Source: Acidimicrobiaceae bacterium (GTDB taxonomy: Bacteria > Actinomycetota > Acidimicrobiia > Acidimicrobiales > Acidimicrobiaceae). Taken from it: a stretch of 64,000 nucleotides of DNA. Position 1 is the first letter of the stretch. Each line of letters begins with the position of its first letter. Below the pieces are notes generated by a model that saw only the letters and a list, made by a program, of their open reading frames with translations, did not search any database and was not told where the DNA came from. The stretch covers positions 58,816 through 122,815 of the forward strand of contig JABEUN010000005.1 in the NCBI GenBank assembly GCA_013044385.1. Direction: 5' to 3'. Below are positions 36,601 through 46,037 of the stretch, piece after piece. The position numbers and the translations under genes are program-made.

Positions 36601-36903
36601 ATGCACAGGCTCATCGCACTCTGGAGTCATCCGGAGGACCCAGAAGGTTTCGAGAGGCATTACAACAACACCCACATGGAATTGGTCAGCAAGCTGCCCG
36701 GTCTCGTCGCTGCGTCGTCGGCGAAGATCGCCAACTCGGACCATTATCGGTTGGCGACTCTGGATTTCGAATCGATGGAAGCGCTTGGTGGTGCAATGTC
36801 CTCCGAGAGCGGCAAGGCAGTCGCACAGGACTCAAGCGAACTCGAGAAGAAGTATGGCACCAAGTTGACCATACTCACTGCCGAGTTGGACCACAGCATT
36901 TAG
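36601..36903 (+). CDS. EthD-domain small protein
   Basis: A 100-residue protein of the dimeric alpha/beta-barrel EthD family: HRLIALWSHPEDPEGFERHY followed by NNTHMELVSKLPGLVAA, with the conserved HxxL-type loop and the aromatic residues of the barrel. Members bind small hydrophobic ligands or act as monooxygenase- or dehydratase-like accessory proteins; EthD itself is needed for ethyl tert-butyl ether use. ATG 36601 follows AAAGGGG. It is the only plus-strand gene inside the cox region, between coxS and the second coxL. A link to the cox substrate is a guess from position. Confidence 0.75.
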   Translation: MHRLIALWSHPEDPEGFERHYNNTHMELVSKLPGLVAASSAKIANSDHYRLATLDFESMEALGGAMSSESGKAVAQDSSELEKKYGTKLTILTAELDHSI

Positions 36904-37150
36904 GACACTGAGGGCCCGACACTCACTTAGGGTGTCCCGGGAAGGACCGCCAACCATCGAGTAGGTGACACCTCTGAGCAGCTCAACTCGAAAACGATGA
37001 AGCTAACTAATCTCTAAGGTCGGTCCGCGCCCGGCTGCAGAACCTCCATTTCGATCCTGCGTGTGCCACCAATCGCTCCTATGGTCGGGCGACGGATCAA
37101 AAAACAAAGCCGAGCACACCCGCGGACCGTCTGACCAGAACACGGTCAAC

Positions 37151-39421
37151 TTACCGAACAGCACCTTTTGCAGCCATAATCGCCGACCAGACCCTTTCCC
37201 CTGTCATCGGCATGTCAATATGGCGAACGCCAAGGTGGCTGAGAGCATCTACCACGGCATTTTGAACTGCAGGGGTACTTCCGATCGTCCCGGACTCTCC
37301 GATACCTTTGACACCTAAAGGGTTCCTGTCCGTCGGGGTTACCTGATGAGTTATCTGGAAACTGGGCATCTCGGCGGCAGAAGGAACGGAGTAGTCGGCA
37401 AAGTTTGACGTGAGCGGATTGCCGTCTGCGTCGTATACGAACTCCTCGAAGAGTGCTTGGGCGATCCCCTGCGCGAGACCGCCATGAATCTGCCCATCTG
37501 CAGTGAGGGGGTTGATGATCGTTCCGGCGTCGTCGCAGGCAACCATCTTGTCCAGCCGGACCTTGCCAGTCTCTGTGTCTACCTCCACCACCGCTAAGTG
37601 CGCCCCAAACGGGAAGGTCGGCATCTGGGCTCCAAAGTCGATCTCTACCGAGAGATTCTCACCCATCTCGCTCGCCTTGTCATGTATGCGAGCCCACGTG
37701 ACGGTCGCTGTCGGCGTACCTGCCACAGACATGCCCGACCCGTCCGAAGCAGGGACAACATCCTCTGGCGCTGTCTCCAAGATCTCCGAGGCGACCATTT
37801 TCGCCTTGTCTAGCACCGACTCGGCGGCTTCAAATACTGCCACTCCACCAACTTGCAGTGACCTCGAGCCGAATGTACCGACGCCCCTTGGAACCACGTC
37901 TGTGTCTCCAAAGACGACCTCAATCTTCTCCATTGGAATACCCAGCGTCGAAGACACCAGCATCGACCAGGTCGTAGCGTGGCCCTGACCCGTGGGTCCA
38001 GTTCCCGAACGAACCAGTGCGCTTCCATCGCTTCGCACCTCCACGCCGCCGAACTCCGGCGTGGGTACGACGTTAGTGATTTCAACATAGGAGGTGACAC
38101 CGATACCGATCTGGTAGCGGTCGCCCGAGGCGCGACGCTGCTTCTGTAGCTCCCTAAGGCCCCTGTAGTCCGCCGCCTCGCACACCTTGTCCAAAGCACC
38201 GAGGTAGTCTCCGGCGTCATAGCTTGTCCCCATGGTCGTGGTGTAGGGAAATTCGTCCTTCCCAACAAGATTGCGCCTTCGGATCTCTACAGGGTCGATA
38301 TCGAGCTCAGCAGCAAGGATGTCGAACATTCGCTCGATCGCAGCCGTCGCCTCCGGCCTACCGGCACCCCTATAGGCGACAAGAGGAGTCGTGTTGGTCG
38401 TGACAGCAGTAGCCCTGAAGTTAACCTTCGGGATTAGGTAGGTCCCCGTCGCCATCATCCTGGTAGCAAATGGCAGGATCGCGCCCAGAGCCGGATACGC
38501 ACCAGCATGCTGCAGAACACTGATTCTGTAGCCGACCAGCATCCCCTCCTTGGTAGCACCTAGTTCAAGGTTTTGAAGCTGCCCGCGACCGTGTGCGAGT
38601 CCAACCATTGACTGAGACCTCGACTCGGACCACCTCACCGGACTTCCGAGTTTGTACGCAGCCCAAGCTACAAGTACCTCTTCTTGATAGACCGTAGCCT
38701 TGGCTCCGAATCCACCTCCGACATCGGGAAGCTTGACATGGACCATCGCCGGATCGAGATTGAGTCCAGCAGCGACTGCGTCCCTGACCGAGTGAGGAAC
38801 CTGGGTGGATGAGTAGACGAGCAGTCGTCCATCGGCGGTGGGAGCGGCATAGGTTGCCCTTGGTTCGATGGAAGATGGAGCCAACCTCTGGTTCATTATC
38901 CGCTGGGAAACCACTACCTCGGCACCTTCGAACAACGATGGGTCATCAGGATCGTCCATGACAAAACAGACGTTGGTTCCGGCATCGTGATGCACTACAA
39001 GGTCACCCTGAAGTGCCCTTTCGAGATCGACCAATGGCTCAAGTGGTTCGTAGTCGACAAAGACCCTCTCGGCGGCATCGTACGCAACGTATGGCGAGTT
39101 GGCGATGATCAGGGCGACCGGCTCGCCAACGAACCTAACCACATCACTGGCCAACCAGGGGCGCATCATCGTGGGTAGGTTGCCTATCTCAGGGGAGCGT
39201 TCGGAGAGATCAAGGTCCTCCGCGACAAACACCGCGACTACGCCATCCAGCGATTTTGCATCACTGGTTTCTATGCTCGCAATTCGTGCGTGGGCGATGG
39301 TAGAGGTGACAAAGTGGGCAAAAAGTGCGTCGGGCTCCGATATGTCCCCAGAGAAGGTACCACCTGTTGTTAGCAGTTTGGCATCTTCACGTCGCACGAC
39401 CCGATTACCGAGAAAACTCAT
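37151..39421 (-). CDS. Second form II CoxL-like large subunit (orphan)
   Basis: A 756-residue paralogue of the CoxL encoded 1.3 kb downstream, with the same AYRGAGR loop (residues 349-355), GGGFGAK and GVKGIGESG. C-terminal segments such as NPLGVKGIGE and the DALSHxG region match the paralogue closely. The start is ATG 39421 behind AGGGGG; the longer frame upstream is not supported. It has no coxS or coxM of its own next to it, so it must borrow them from the operon or use subunits from elsewhere. It probably has a different substrate from the operon enzyme. The frame is intact. Confidence 0.92.
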   Translation of the reverse strand: MSFLGNRVVRREDAKLLTTGGTFSGDISEPDALFAHFVTSTIAHARIASIETSDAKSLDGVVAVFVAEDLDLSERSPEIGNLPTMMRPWLASDVVRFVGEPVALIIANSPYVAYDAAERVFVDYEPLEPLVDLERALQGDLVVHHDAGTNVCFVMDDPDDPSLFEGAEVVVSQRIMNQRLAPSSIEPRATYAAPTADGRLLVYSSTQVPHSVRDAVAAGLNLDPAMVHVKLPDVGGGFGAKATVYQEEVLVAWAAYKLGSPVRWSESRSQSMVGLAHGRGQLQNLELGATKEGMLVGYRISVLQHAGAYPALGAILPFATRMMATGTYLIPKVNFRATAVTTNTTPLVAYRGAGRPEATAAIERMFDILAAELDIDPVEIRRRNLVGKDEFPYTTTMGTSYDAGDYLGALDKVCEAADYRGLRELQKQRRASGDRYQIGIGVTSYVEITNVVPTPEFGGVEVRSDGSALVRSGTGPTGQGHATTWSMLVSSTLGIPMEKIEVVFGDTDVVPRGVGTFGSRSLQVGGVAVFEAAESVLDKAKMVASEILETAPEDVVPASDGSGMSVAGTPTATVTWARIHDKASEMGENLSVEIDFGAQMPTFPFGAHLAVVEVDTETGKVRLDKMVACDDAGTIINPLTADGQIHGGLAQGIAQALFEEFVYDADGNPLTSNFADYSVPSAAEMPSFQITHQVTPTDRNPLGVKGIGESGTIGSTPAVQNAVVDALSHLGVRHIDMPMTGERVWSAIMAAKGAVR

Positions 39422-39619
39422 CAAAACCCCCTGGAAGCAAGACTGAAACTGCGCATCCTGGAAGCGCCAGTAGATAGTCTTCGGCGATATTAGCAGTCGA
39501 AGCCAAGTTTGGCCCTTCGATAACGATTGCCGCAGCGGTTCCGACGTCCAAGTCAAGACTTTTTCGGTCCGGCAAACCCCACTTTCATCTTCCGATACAG
39601 TGAAGTCTTCGCTGGCAAC

Positions 39620-39901
39620 CTACTTGGATGTCGGAGTGGACGGTAGCACGATCGTGCCCGTCTGTCCCTTCGGAACCATTCCGTATTTGGCTTCCGCCAA
39701 TTTTGTTATCACTGACGCTCTGTTAAGCCGTGAAGCCTGAGCCTCCAACAACCGGTTCTCTGATTCGACCTGAGCTAACTGCACCTTGGCAGCGTTGAGT
39801 TGTGAGTGTTCAGAAAGTAGTCCGGTGGTTGGAAAGACCGCAATGAAGTACAGGGCGAGGATCGCGAGCAGTCCGCCCCAGAACGCGACCTTGCGGGCCA
39901 A
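39620..39901 (-). CDS. Septum formation initiator (FtsB/DivIC) family protein
   Basis: A 93-residue bitopic membrane protein: a transmembrane helix at residues 5-25 (GGLLAILALYFIAVFPTTG), then a coiled coil (residues 30-60, QLNAAKVQLAQVESENRLLEA in part) and a short LAEAKYGMVPKGQTGTI motif typical of DivIC/FtsB. It would connect FtsL and FtsQ in the divisome. The start appears to be TTG 39901; no ATG is available. It lies 6 nt after the eno stop, the standard actinobacterial position. Confidence 0.9.
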   Translation of the reverse strand: MARKVAFWGGLLAILALYFIAVFPTTGLLSEHSQLNAAKVQLAQVESENRLLEAQASRLNRASVITKLAEAKYGMVPKGQTGTIVLPSTPTSK

Positions 39902-39907
39902 CGCTGT

Positions 39908-41191
<1,284 letters not shown>

Positions 41192-41344
41192 TCAACCAGA
41201 AACTAGCCTAACACCACGGTGAGCAGGTTACAAGCTTCTGGGCCCCTAGGTGACCACTGCATGGGTTACTAATGGCAATGTATCCAACTGCTATCTGAGG
41301 AGACCGCAGAAGTGACGGATTCATGTGTTGAGCCTCGTCACGGT

Positions 41345-42784
41345 TCAGTTCTGTCTCCTCAGCTCCTCTGCGATGAGAATCTGGTCGACCAACTTCCTTG
41401 TTCTGGCTCGAAGTAGTGCTTCGACATCTGCCTTGACAGAGGTGCCTAGCGCTGCCGCTTGAAAGATGATGTCACCAAGAAGCTCCTCGTCAATCGTTCC
41501 AGTTGCGTAGAGGCTGCGACAAGTATCTAGTAGGGATTGCAGCAGATCAGTATCTGCAGTTAGATCGACTCCCACCGATAACCCCTTGCGGATCACCTTC
41601 TGCGCGTAAGAAAGAGCTGGGAGCGCATTCGGGATGCCTTCGAGAACCGAACTGCGGCCCTTCTCGACAAGCTTGAGCTTCTCCCAGTTCTCAACCACCT
41701 GCTCGGATCTTGTTGTCTCGACGTCCCCAAATACATGAGGATGCCGATAAACCAACTTCTCCCTCACGAGCTGTGCAAGGTCACCAAGTGAGAAAAACCC
41801 CTCCTCCCTAGCCAGATTAGAGTGGAAGAGAACCTGAATCATAAGGTCGCCAAGTTCCTCCTCCAGGTGTCCCATGGACGACTCAGACAACTCTTCTGAC
41901 CTAGCGATCAGGTCGAGTGCCTCCAGGGTCTCGTAAGCTTCTTCAAGTAGGTGTCTACCAAGCGACTCATGGGTCTGCTCTTTATCCCAGGGACACTTAA
42001 GCCGAAGCTCCTTGATCACCTGCCATAGTTCGCCGACGGACTCGGCTTCGCTCTGCTGTTGGGATATCAGTAGGGAGGTCAGATGGTCCGCTGGAGGGTG
42101 ATCACGCAGAAAATCACCTGAGCGGGCATCTACCAATATCTCCTCAGGCAGGCCAAGATGCCACAGGTAATCGACCCGGAAGTCATCTCCTAAGTCGTCA
42201 AGCATTGCCAGCAGGTCCCCGAGCAACTCTTCCGACCAGACCTGGCCTACGAGTGTCGGCGATGACCCTAACCGGTAAGGGCGGGCTAATAACTCCGAAC
42301 CGTCAATGATGGAGAGTCCGTCGACGGGATCGAGCCCGGTCGCAAGGAGGGAGAGTTCGATGAAAGAGGTCGCAGGAAAGATTCGGACTTCGATCTCGGG
42401 GTCACTCCTCAGTCGCCTGACAGTCTCCTCCGCCACAAGCGGAGAGCCTGGGACTAGATAGCAGACGGTCTCCACTGCCGGACTTGGTGTGGCCTTGAAC
42501 AGTTCACCTCGAAGCTTGGTGACAATCGAAGTGTACACAGCATCAAAGTCCGGCTCACTTCCATACTCCTCGTCGAAGCTATCAACCCTGATGCCAAAAG
42601 TGGACAGTTCCACAGCCAGCTCAGCCGCTCCAGGGTGTTTGAGTGTCCTGAAGAACACCCTGGTGGCGGACTTAAGTATCTCGAATTGGCCCCTGGGAAT
42701 CGAGGGACCTGAATCGACTCCCAATCCCATTACCAGTAGCGTAGGCAACCTTAGATCTAGCTCACTTGCTGAAAGTTTAACCAC
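41345..42784 (-). CDS. mazG: MazG-type nucleotide pyrophosphohydrolase with N-terminal methylase-like domain
   Basis: 479 residues, in the YabN-like two-domain form. Residues 1-230 resemble a tetrapyrrole (SAM-dependent) methylase (LLVMGLGVDSG, YLVPGSPLVAEETV). Residues 240-479 are MazG: LRLKCPWDKEQTHESLGRHL, LLEEAYETLEAL (EExxE metal site), HLEEELGDLMIQVLFH and YRHPHVFGDV. MazG hydrolyses non-canonical and stress nucleotides to monophosphates. The second half of the MazG part is degenerate, as usual. The start is GTG 42784. It follows the MFS efflux gene by 39 nt. Confidence 0.92.
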   Translation of the reverse strand: MVKLSASELDLRLPTLLVMGLGVDSGPSIPRGQFEILKSATRVFFRTLKHPGAAELAVELSTFGIRVDSFDEEYGSEPDFDAVYTSIVTKLRGELFKATPSPAVETVCYLVPGSPLVAEETVRRLRSDPEIEVRIFPATSFIELSLLATGLDPVDGLSIIDGSELLARPYRLGSSPTLVGQVWSEELLGDLLAMLDDLGDDFRVDYLWHLGLPEEILVDARSGDFLRDHPPADHLTSLLISQQQSEAESVGELWQVIKELRLKCPWDKEQTHESLGRHLLEEAYETLEALDLIARSEELSESSMGHLEEELGDLMIQVLFHSNLAREEGFFSLGDLAQLVREKLVYRHPHVFGDVETTRSEQVVENWEKLKLVEKGRSSVLEGIPNALPALSYAQKVIRKGLSVGVDLTADTDLLQSLLDTCRSLYATGTIDEELLGDIIFQAAALGTSVKADVEALLRARTRKLVDQILIAEELRRQN

Positions 42785-42823
42785 AATTCGAGGCTAACTC
42801 CCAGTATCGTCTCGACATACGGA

Positions 42824-44344
42824 TCAACCCATCTCACCAAACGCGATCTCAGGCGTTGCATGCTCTACGGGGCTACTCTGCTCCACTGCCGACCGCCGAA
42901 CTGTAGGAAGGCTTAGGGAGGCGACTGTACCTAAAAGTGCTACAACGGCCGAGATTCGCAGTGCAGACATGAACCCATGAGTAAGGGCGACCGCTGCCAC
43001 TGTGTGCTGGAGGGCCAAAGGTAGTTTGTGAAGGTAGCTGGTAGTTGAGCTTGCTGCAACCGTAGCTAGACCCGCCAGACCGATAGATCCGCCAACCTGC
43101 CGAGAAGTATTAAGTAGTCCAGAGGCTAATCCAGCCTCGTGCGCCTTGACCCCACTCGTGGCGGCAAACGCCAGCGGACTAAATGAGAGTCCAGCGCCGA
43201 GAGTGATCAGGATGCTAGGTACCAATACATGGGTCAAGTACGGGGAATCAACTCCCAAAGTGCTGGTAAGTGCGAGTCCGATGGCTGTCAGCAAAGTTCC
43301 GACCAGAAGTATTCGCCGCGGCCCGAGTTTGGTAGTAAGTCTCGAGGAGATCTGCGCTCCAACGATGATTGCCAGTGTCTGTGGAAGGAAGACGAGGCCG
43401 GTCTTCATCGGAGAGTAACCTCGCACCTCCTGGAAGTACAGCGAGAGAAAGTACCAGCTAGCGAAGAGTGAGCCGCCGACGCACAACATCACCAAGTTCG
43501 CAGAGGTAACAGAGCGCTTCTTAAAAAGTCCAAGGGGCATGAGTGGAGATTTGGCAACTTTTGCCTCATGAAAGACGAACCATGCGAGCGATACCACGGC
43601 AACTGCGAAACTTCCGAGCGTCGTCGAGGACCCCCAACCGCTAGAACTTGCGCTGACGAGACCATACACGACTAGCGTAAGTCCGCCGGTGACGGAAAAT
43701 GCACCGACAATATCCAGCGGACTTCGGTCAGTCGACCTTCTGACCTCGGTAAGTACTATCACCGCAGCGACGAACGCAACGATACCTACTGGAACGTTGA
43801 TGAACAGAATCCAGCGCCACGAGACCAGCTGGGTGAGGACTCCGCCGAGAAGTGCGCCAACTGCTCCTCCTGCACCTGCAACTGCACTCCAAGCTCCGAG
43901 CGCCTTAGCCCGGGCCCTCGGATCCGTGAAGGTAGTAGTAATGATTGTCAGGGTCGCCGGCGAGAGGATCGCTCCACCAAGTCCTTGGACGGCCCTAGCG
44001 ATCACGAGCATCGACTGGGAGGTTGCAAATCCTCCGACAAGACTTGCAAGAGTAAACAGGACCATACCTACGAGATAGATCCTCTTTCGACCGTATATGT
44101 CTGCCGCACGCCCTCCAAGGAGAAGGAAGCCAGCAAAGGTGAGGGTGTACGCGTTGAGAATCCACTGGAGACCGGTCTGGGTGAAGCCGAGAGAGGCCTT
44201 GATCGACGGTAGTGCAACATTCACTACCGATACGTCAAGAACAACCATGAACTGGGCGACACACACCACCGCAAGAATCAGCCAGTCTGGATGAGTGCGA
44301 CCAGATCCAGCGTCAACGGAAACCGATTTGGGCGCGTTCTTCAC
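42824..44344 (-). CDS. DHA2-family (14-TM) MFS drug transporter
   Basis: A 506-residue MFS protein of the EmrB/QacA group with about 14 hydrophobic segments. Motif A is GGRAADIYGRKRIY after TM2. The motif C-like antiporter sequence is WSAVAGAGGAVGALLGGVL in TM5. The N-terminal DVSVVNVALPSIKASL (motif D1) is characteristic. It should export a lipophilic compound with the proton gradient. GTG 44344 is preceded by AGAAGGAGA. It interrupts the usual surA-mazG-eno neighbourhood, which suggests a later insertion; no mobile-element remnant is visible. Confidence 0.92.
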   Translation of the reverse strand: MKNAPKSVSVDAGSGRTHPDWLILAVVCVAQFMVVLDVSVVNVALPSIKASLGFTQTGLQWILNAYTLTFAGFLLLGGRAADIYGRKRIYLVGMVLFTLASLVGGFATSQSMLVIARAVQGLGGAILSPATLTIITTTFTDPRARAKALGAWSAVAGAGGAVGALLGGVLTQLVSWRWILFINVPVGIVAFVAAVIVLTEVRRSTDRSPLDIVGAFSVTGGLTLVVYGLVSASSSGWGSSTTLGSFAVAVVSLAWFVFHEAKVAKSPLMPLGLFKKRSVTSANLVMLCVGGSLFASWYFLSLYFQEVRGYSPMKTGLVFLPQTLAIIVGAQISSRLTTKLGPRRILLVGTLLTAIGLALTSTLGVDSPYLTHVLVPSILITLGAGLSFSPLAFAATSGVKAHEAGLASGLLNTSRQVGGSIGLAGLATVAASSTTSYLHKLPLALQHTVAAVALTHGFMSALRISAVVALLGTVASLSLPTVRRSAVEQSSPVEHATPEIAFGEMG

Positions 44345-44919
44345 TTGTAATCTCCTTCTGAGGTTGAAGAGTTCGAGCAGACCTCCCCGGAATTCCCTAT
44401 GCGACAGACATATCAGCCGTCCCGGGGGAGCAGAACTACGCTCTGACTATATAACAGCAATCGCCCACTGTTGTTCCCGATCTACACACCCTTGCAAAGA
44501 GAGCCAATTGCACCCCGGACCGCTCCCAGATCAGACAGATCAGCCGGTGAGTGGGCGACTTACAGCCTATCAACCGGCAGATCTCGATCCGAATCTCACT
44601 TTTCAATCCTGTCGCGTGACGCCGGAGGCTAAATCGGAGGACTCTCAATCACGCAAAGGATTGCGTTCCGAATCTTGTTCATACTCGGGACACAATCGAC
44701 TCAGTCACGTGGAGAAGCGGTTCAGGAAACTCACGAGATGTCTCTCGATCTAAGGGTAACGACTGTTCCTCAAATGACTTGACTGACAGACAGTAGAAGC
44801 CGGATCAAAGAGTGCTAGACAAACTCTCGAAACGTAGATCTTGAAAGGGACTGTTGAGCAGACCTTTGTCGGAGCTAGCTGTCGAAGTGTTTGGCCCTTG
44901 TTGAACCAGAGTCAGGGCA
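44345..44919. other. 575-bp spacer upstream of the MFS efflux gene
   Basis: No acceptable coding region; overlapping short frames lack domains and ribosome binding sites. TTATATAGT on the minus strand (about 44445-44453) could serve as a -10 region for the efflux gene, with no clear -35. The 3' end of the surA-like transcript also lies here (GCCCT/AGGGC, 5-bp hairpin). No regulator gene for the pump is adjacent. Confidence 0.4.
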
Positions 44920-45951
44920 TTAGGCGCCAGCAGTAGGCGGCTTGAAGATGTTAAGCGCAGCATTGGAAGGAGGCGAAGGCGGAACCACTGCCAACTGACC
45001 AGACACTCTCGAGATCGTTCCGTAGGCAGGGTTGACCTTGACCGATGAATGGTTAGCCAACTTCGAGATCGCCGCTCCAAGGAGCGTATTGCCTTTCGTG
45101 CCGAGCACCTGGGCAACGAGGACGGGAATCGCTTGCCCGAACGTAGGAAGAGTCGCCGAGGTGACTTCGATGACTGACCAACCATTGTTTGTCTTTACGG
45201 GTTGGGACACAGTTCCCGGCTGCAGCGCTACTACGGCTTGAGCGAAAGCCGTTCCGAGCACCCTCTGGTAGTCGGTGGCGAGTCCACAGCCGATTGCTCC
45301 CCCTCCGGCCGCGGTATTGGTGTCCTTTGAGTCGGCCCTTGCCACCGCCGCAAATGAGGCTCCATTTTGCAACTTGGCAATCTCCGACAGAGCTGCTGCC
45401 TGAGTAGGGACCAGGATTTGAGAAGCACAGTACTTCGTAAGCGAGACGCGGCTTGAGTTGTAGAGAGATACGAGCGAGGCCGCACTTATGCTTACATGCT
45501 CAAGCGATGCCTCGAGCAGCTGGATGTCGGCCGTATCGGTAATGGCGGTCAATTGGTACGGCTTGGGAAACTGGTTGAATATTGCGGCACCACCGTAGCT
45601 TGCCTGCGCCTCAGGCAGGGCGATCGCAAGATCTGACTTGGCAGGGATGATATGCCTACGCGCCAAAGCTTGCGAAAGCAGTGTCAGCGATACCCTCCGA
45701 TTGAGTACCTCTGTGACGAATGTGGCGTTGTAGGTTCCCGGACCCTGACCGAATACCGATCCCTGACTTTGCACCACCTTCGAAACAAATGCGCTGTTAG
45801 AAGTGAGCTGTTGCAGTTCAGTATTCAGCTGCGAGACAGAGATCGTCTGACCGTTGACCACCGCCGCATACGGGGCGATTGAGCAGCCAGATGCGATCAG
45901 ACCTATGGCCACCAATCCACCAAACCAGCGAACAGCAGGTCCAAAACTCAC
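44920..45951 (-). CDS. Exported lipoprotein with SurA/PpiC-type peptidyl-prolyl isomerase region
   Basis: About 343 residues from GTG 45951, which has AGGAGG nine bases upstream; a frame beginning at TTG 45996 is less likely. The first 25 residues are a lipoprotein signal with lipobox LIASGC. A SurA_N-like helical domain follows (NGQTISVSQLNTELQQL). A parvulin-like domain lies near 190-300: ASQILVPTQAAALSEIAKL, GASFAAVARADSKD, GGAIGCG and GWSVIEVTS. It probably helps secreted proteins fold outside the membrane. It is 86 nt after mfd, the conserved actinobacterial place for this gene. Confidence 0.88.
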   Translation of the reverse strand: MSFGPAVRWFGGLVAIGLIASGCSIAPYAAVVNGQTISVSQLNTELQQLTSNSAFVSKVVQSQGSVFGQGPGTYNATFVTEVLNRRVSLTLLSQALARRHIIPAKSDLAIALPEAQASYGGAAIFNQFPKPYQLTAITDTADIQLLEASLEHVSISAASLVSLYNSSRVSLTKYCASQILVPTQAAALSEIAKLQNGASFAAVARADSKDTNTAAGGGAIGCGLATDYQRVLGTAFAQAVVALQPGTVSQPVKTNNGWSVIEVTSATLPTFGQAIPVLVAQVLGTKGNTLLGAAISKLANHSSVKVNPAYGTISRVSGQLAVVPPSPPSNAALNIFKPPTAGA

Positions 45952-46037
45952 CAGATCATCCCTCCTCAGGACCGCGTAGCGCAGACGAGATCGCAATCCT
46001 AGCCAACATCATCGTCCCCTTCAAAGTTGCACACTCA

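Noticed and set aside
41312..41341. GTGACG/CGTCAC repeat between mazG and eno as a terminator
   Set aside because: Only 6 bp with an 18-nt loop and no T-run; too weak to call.
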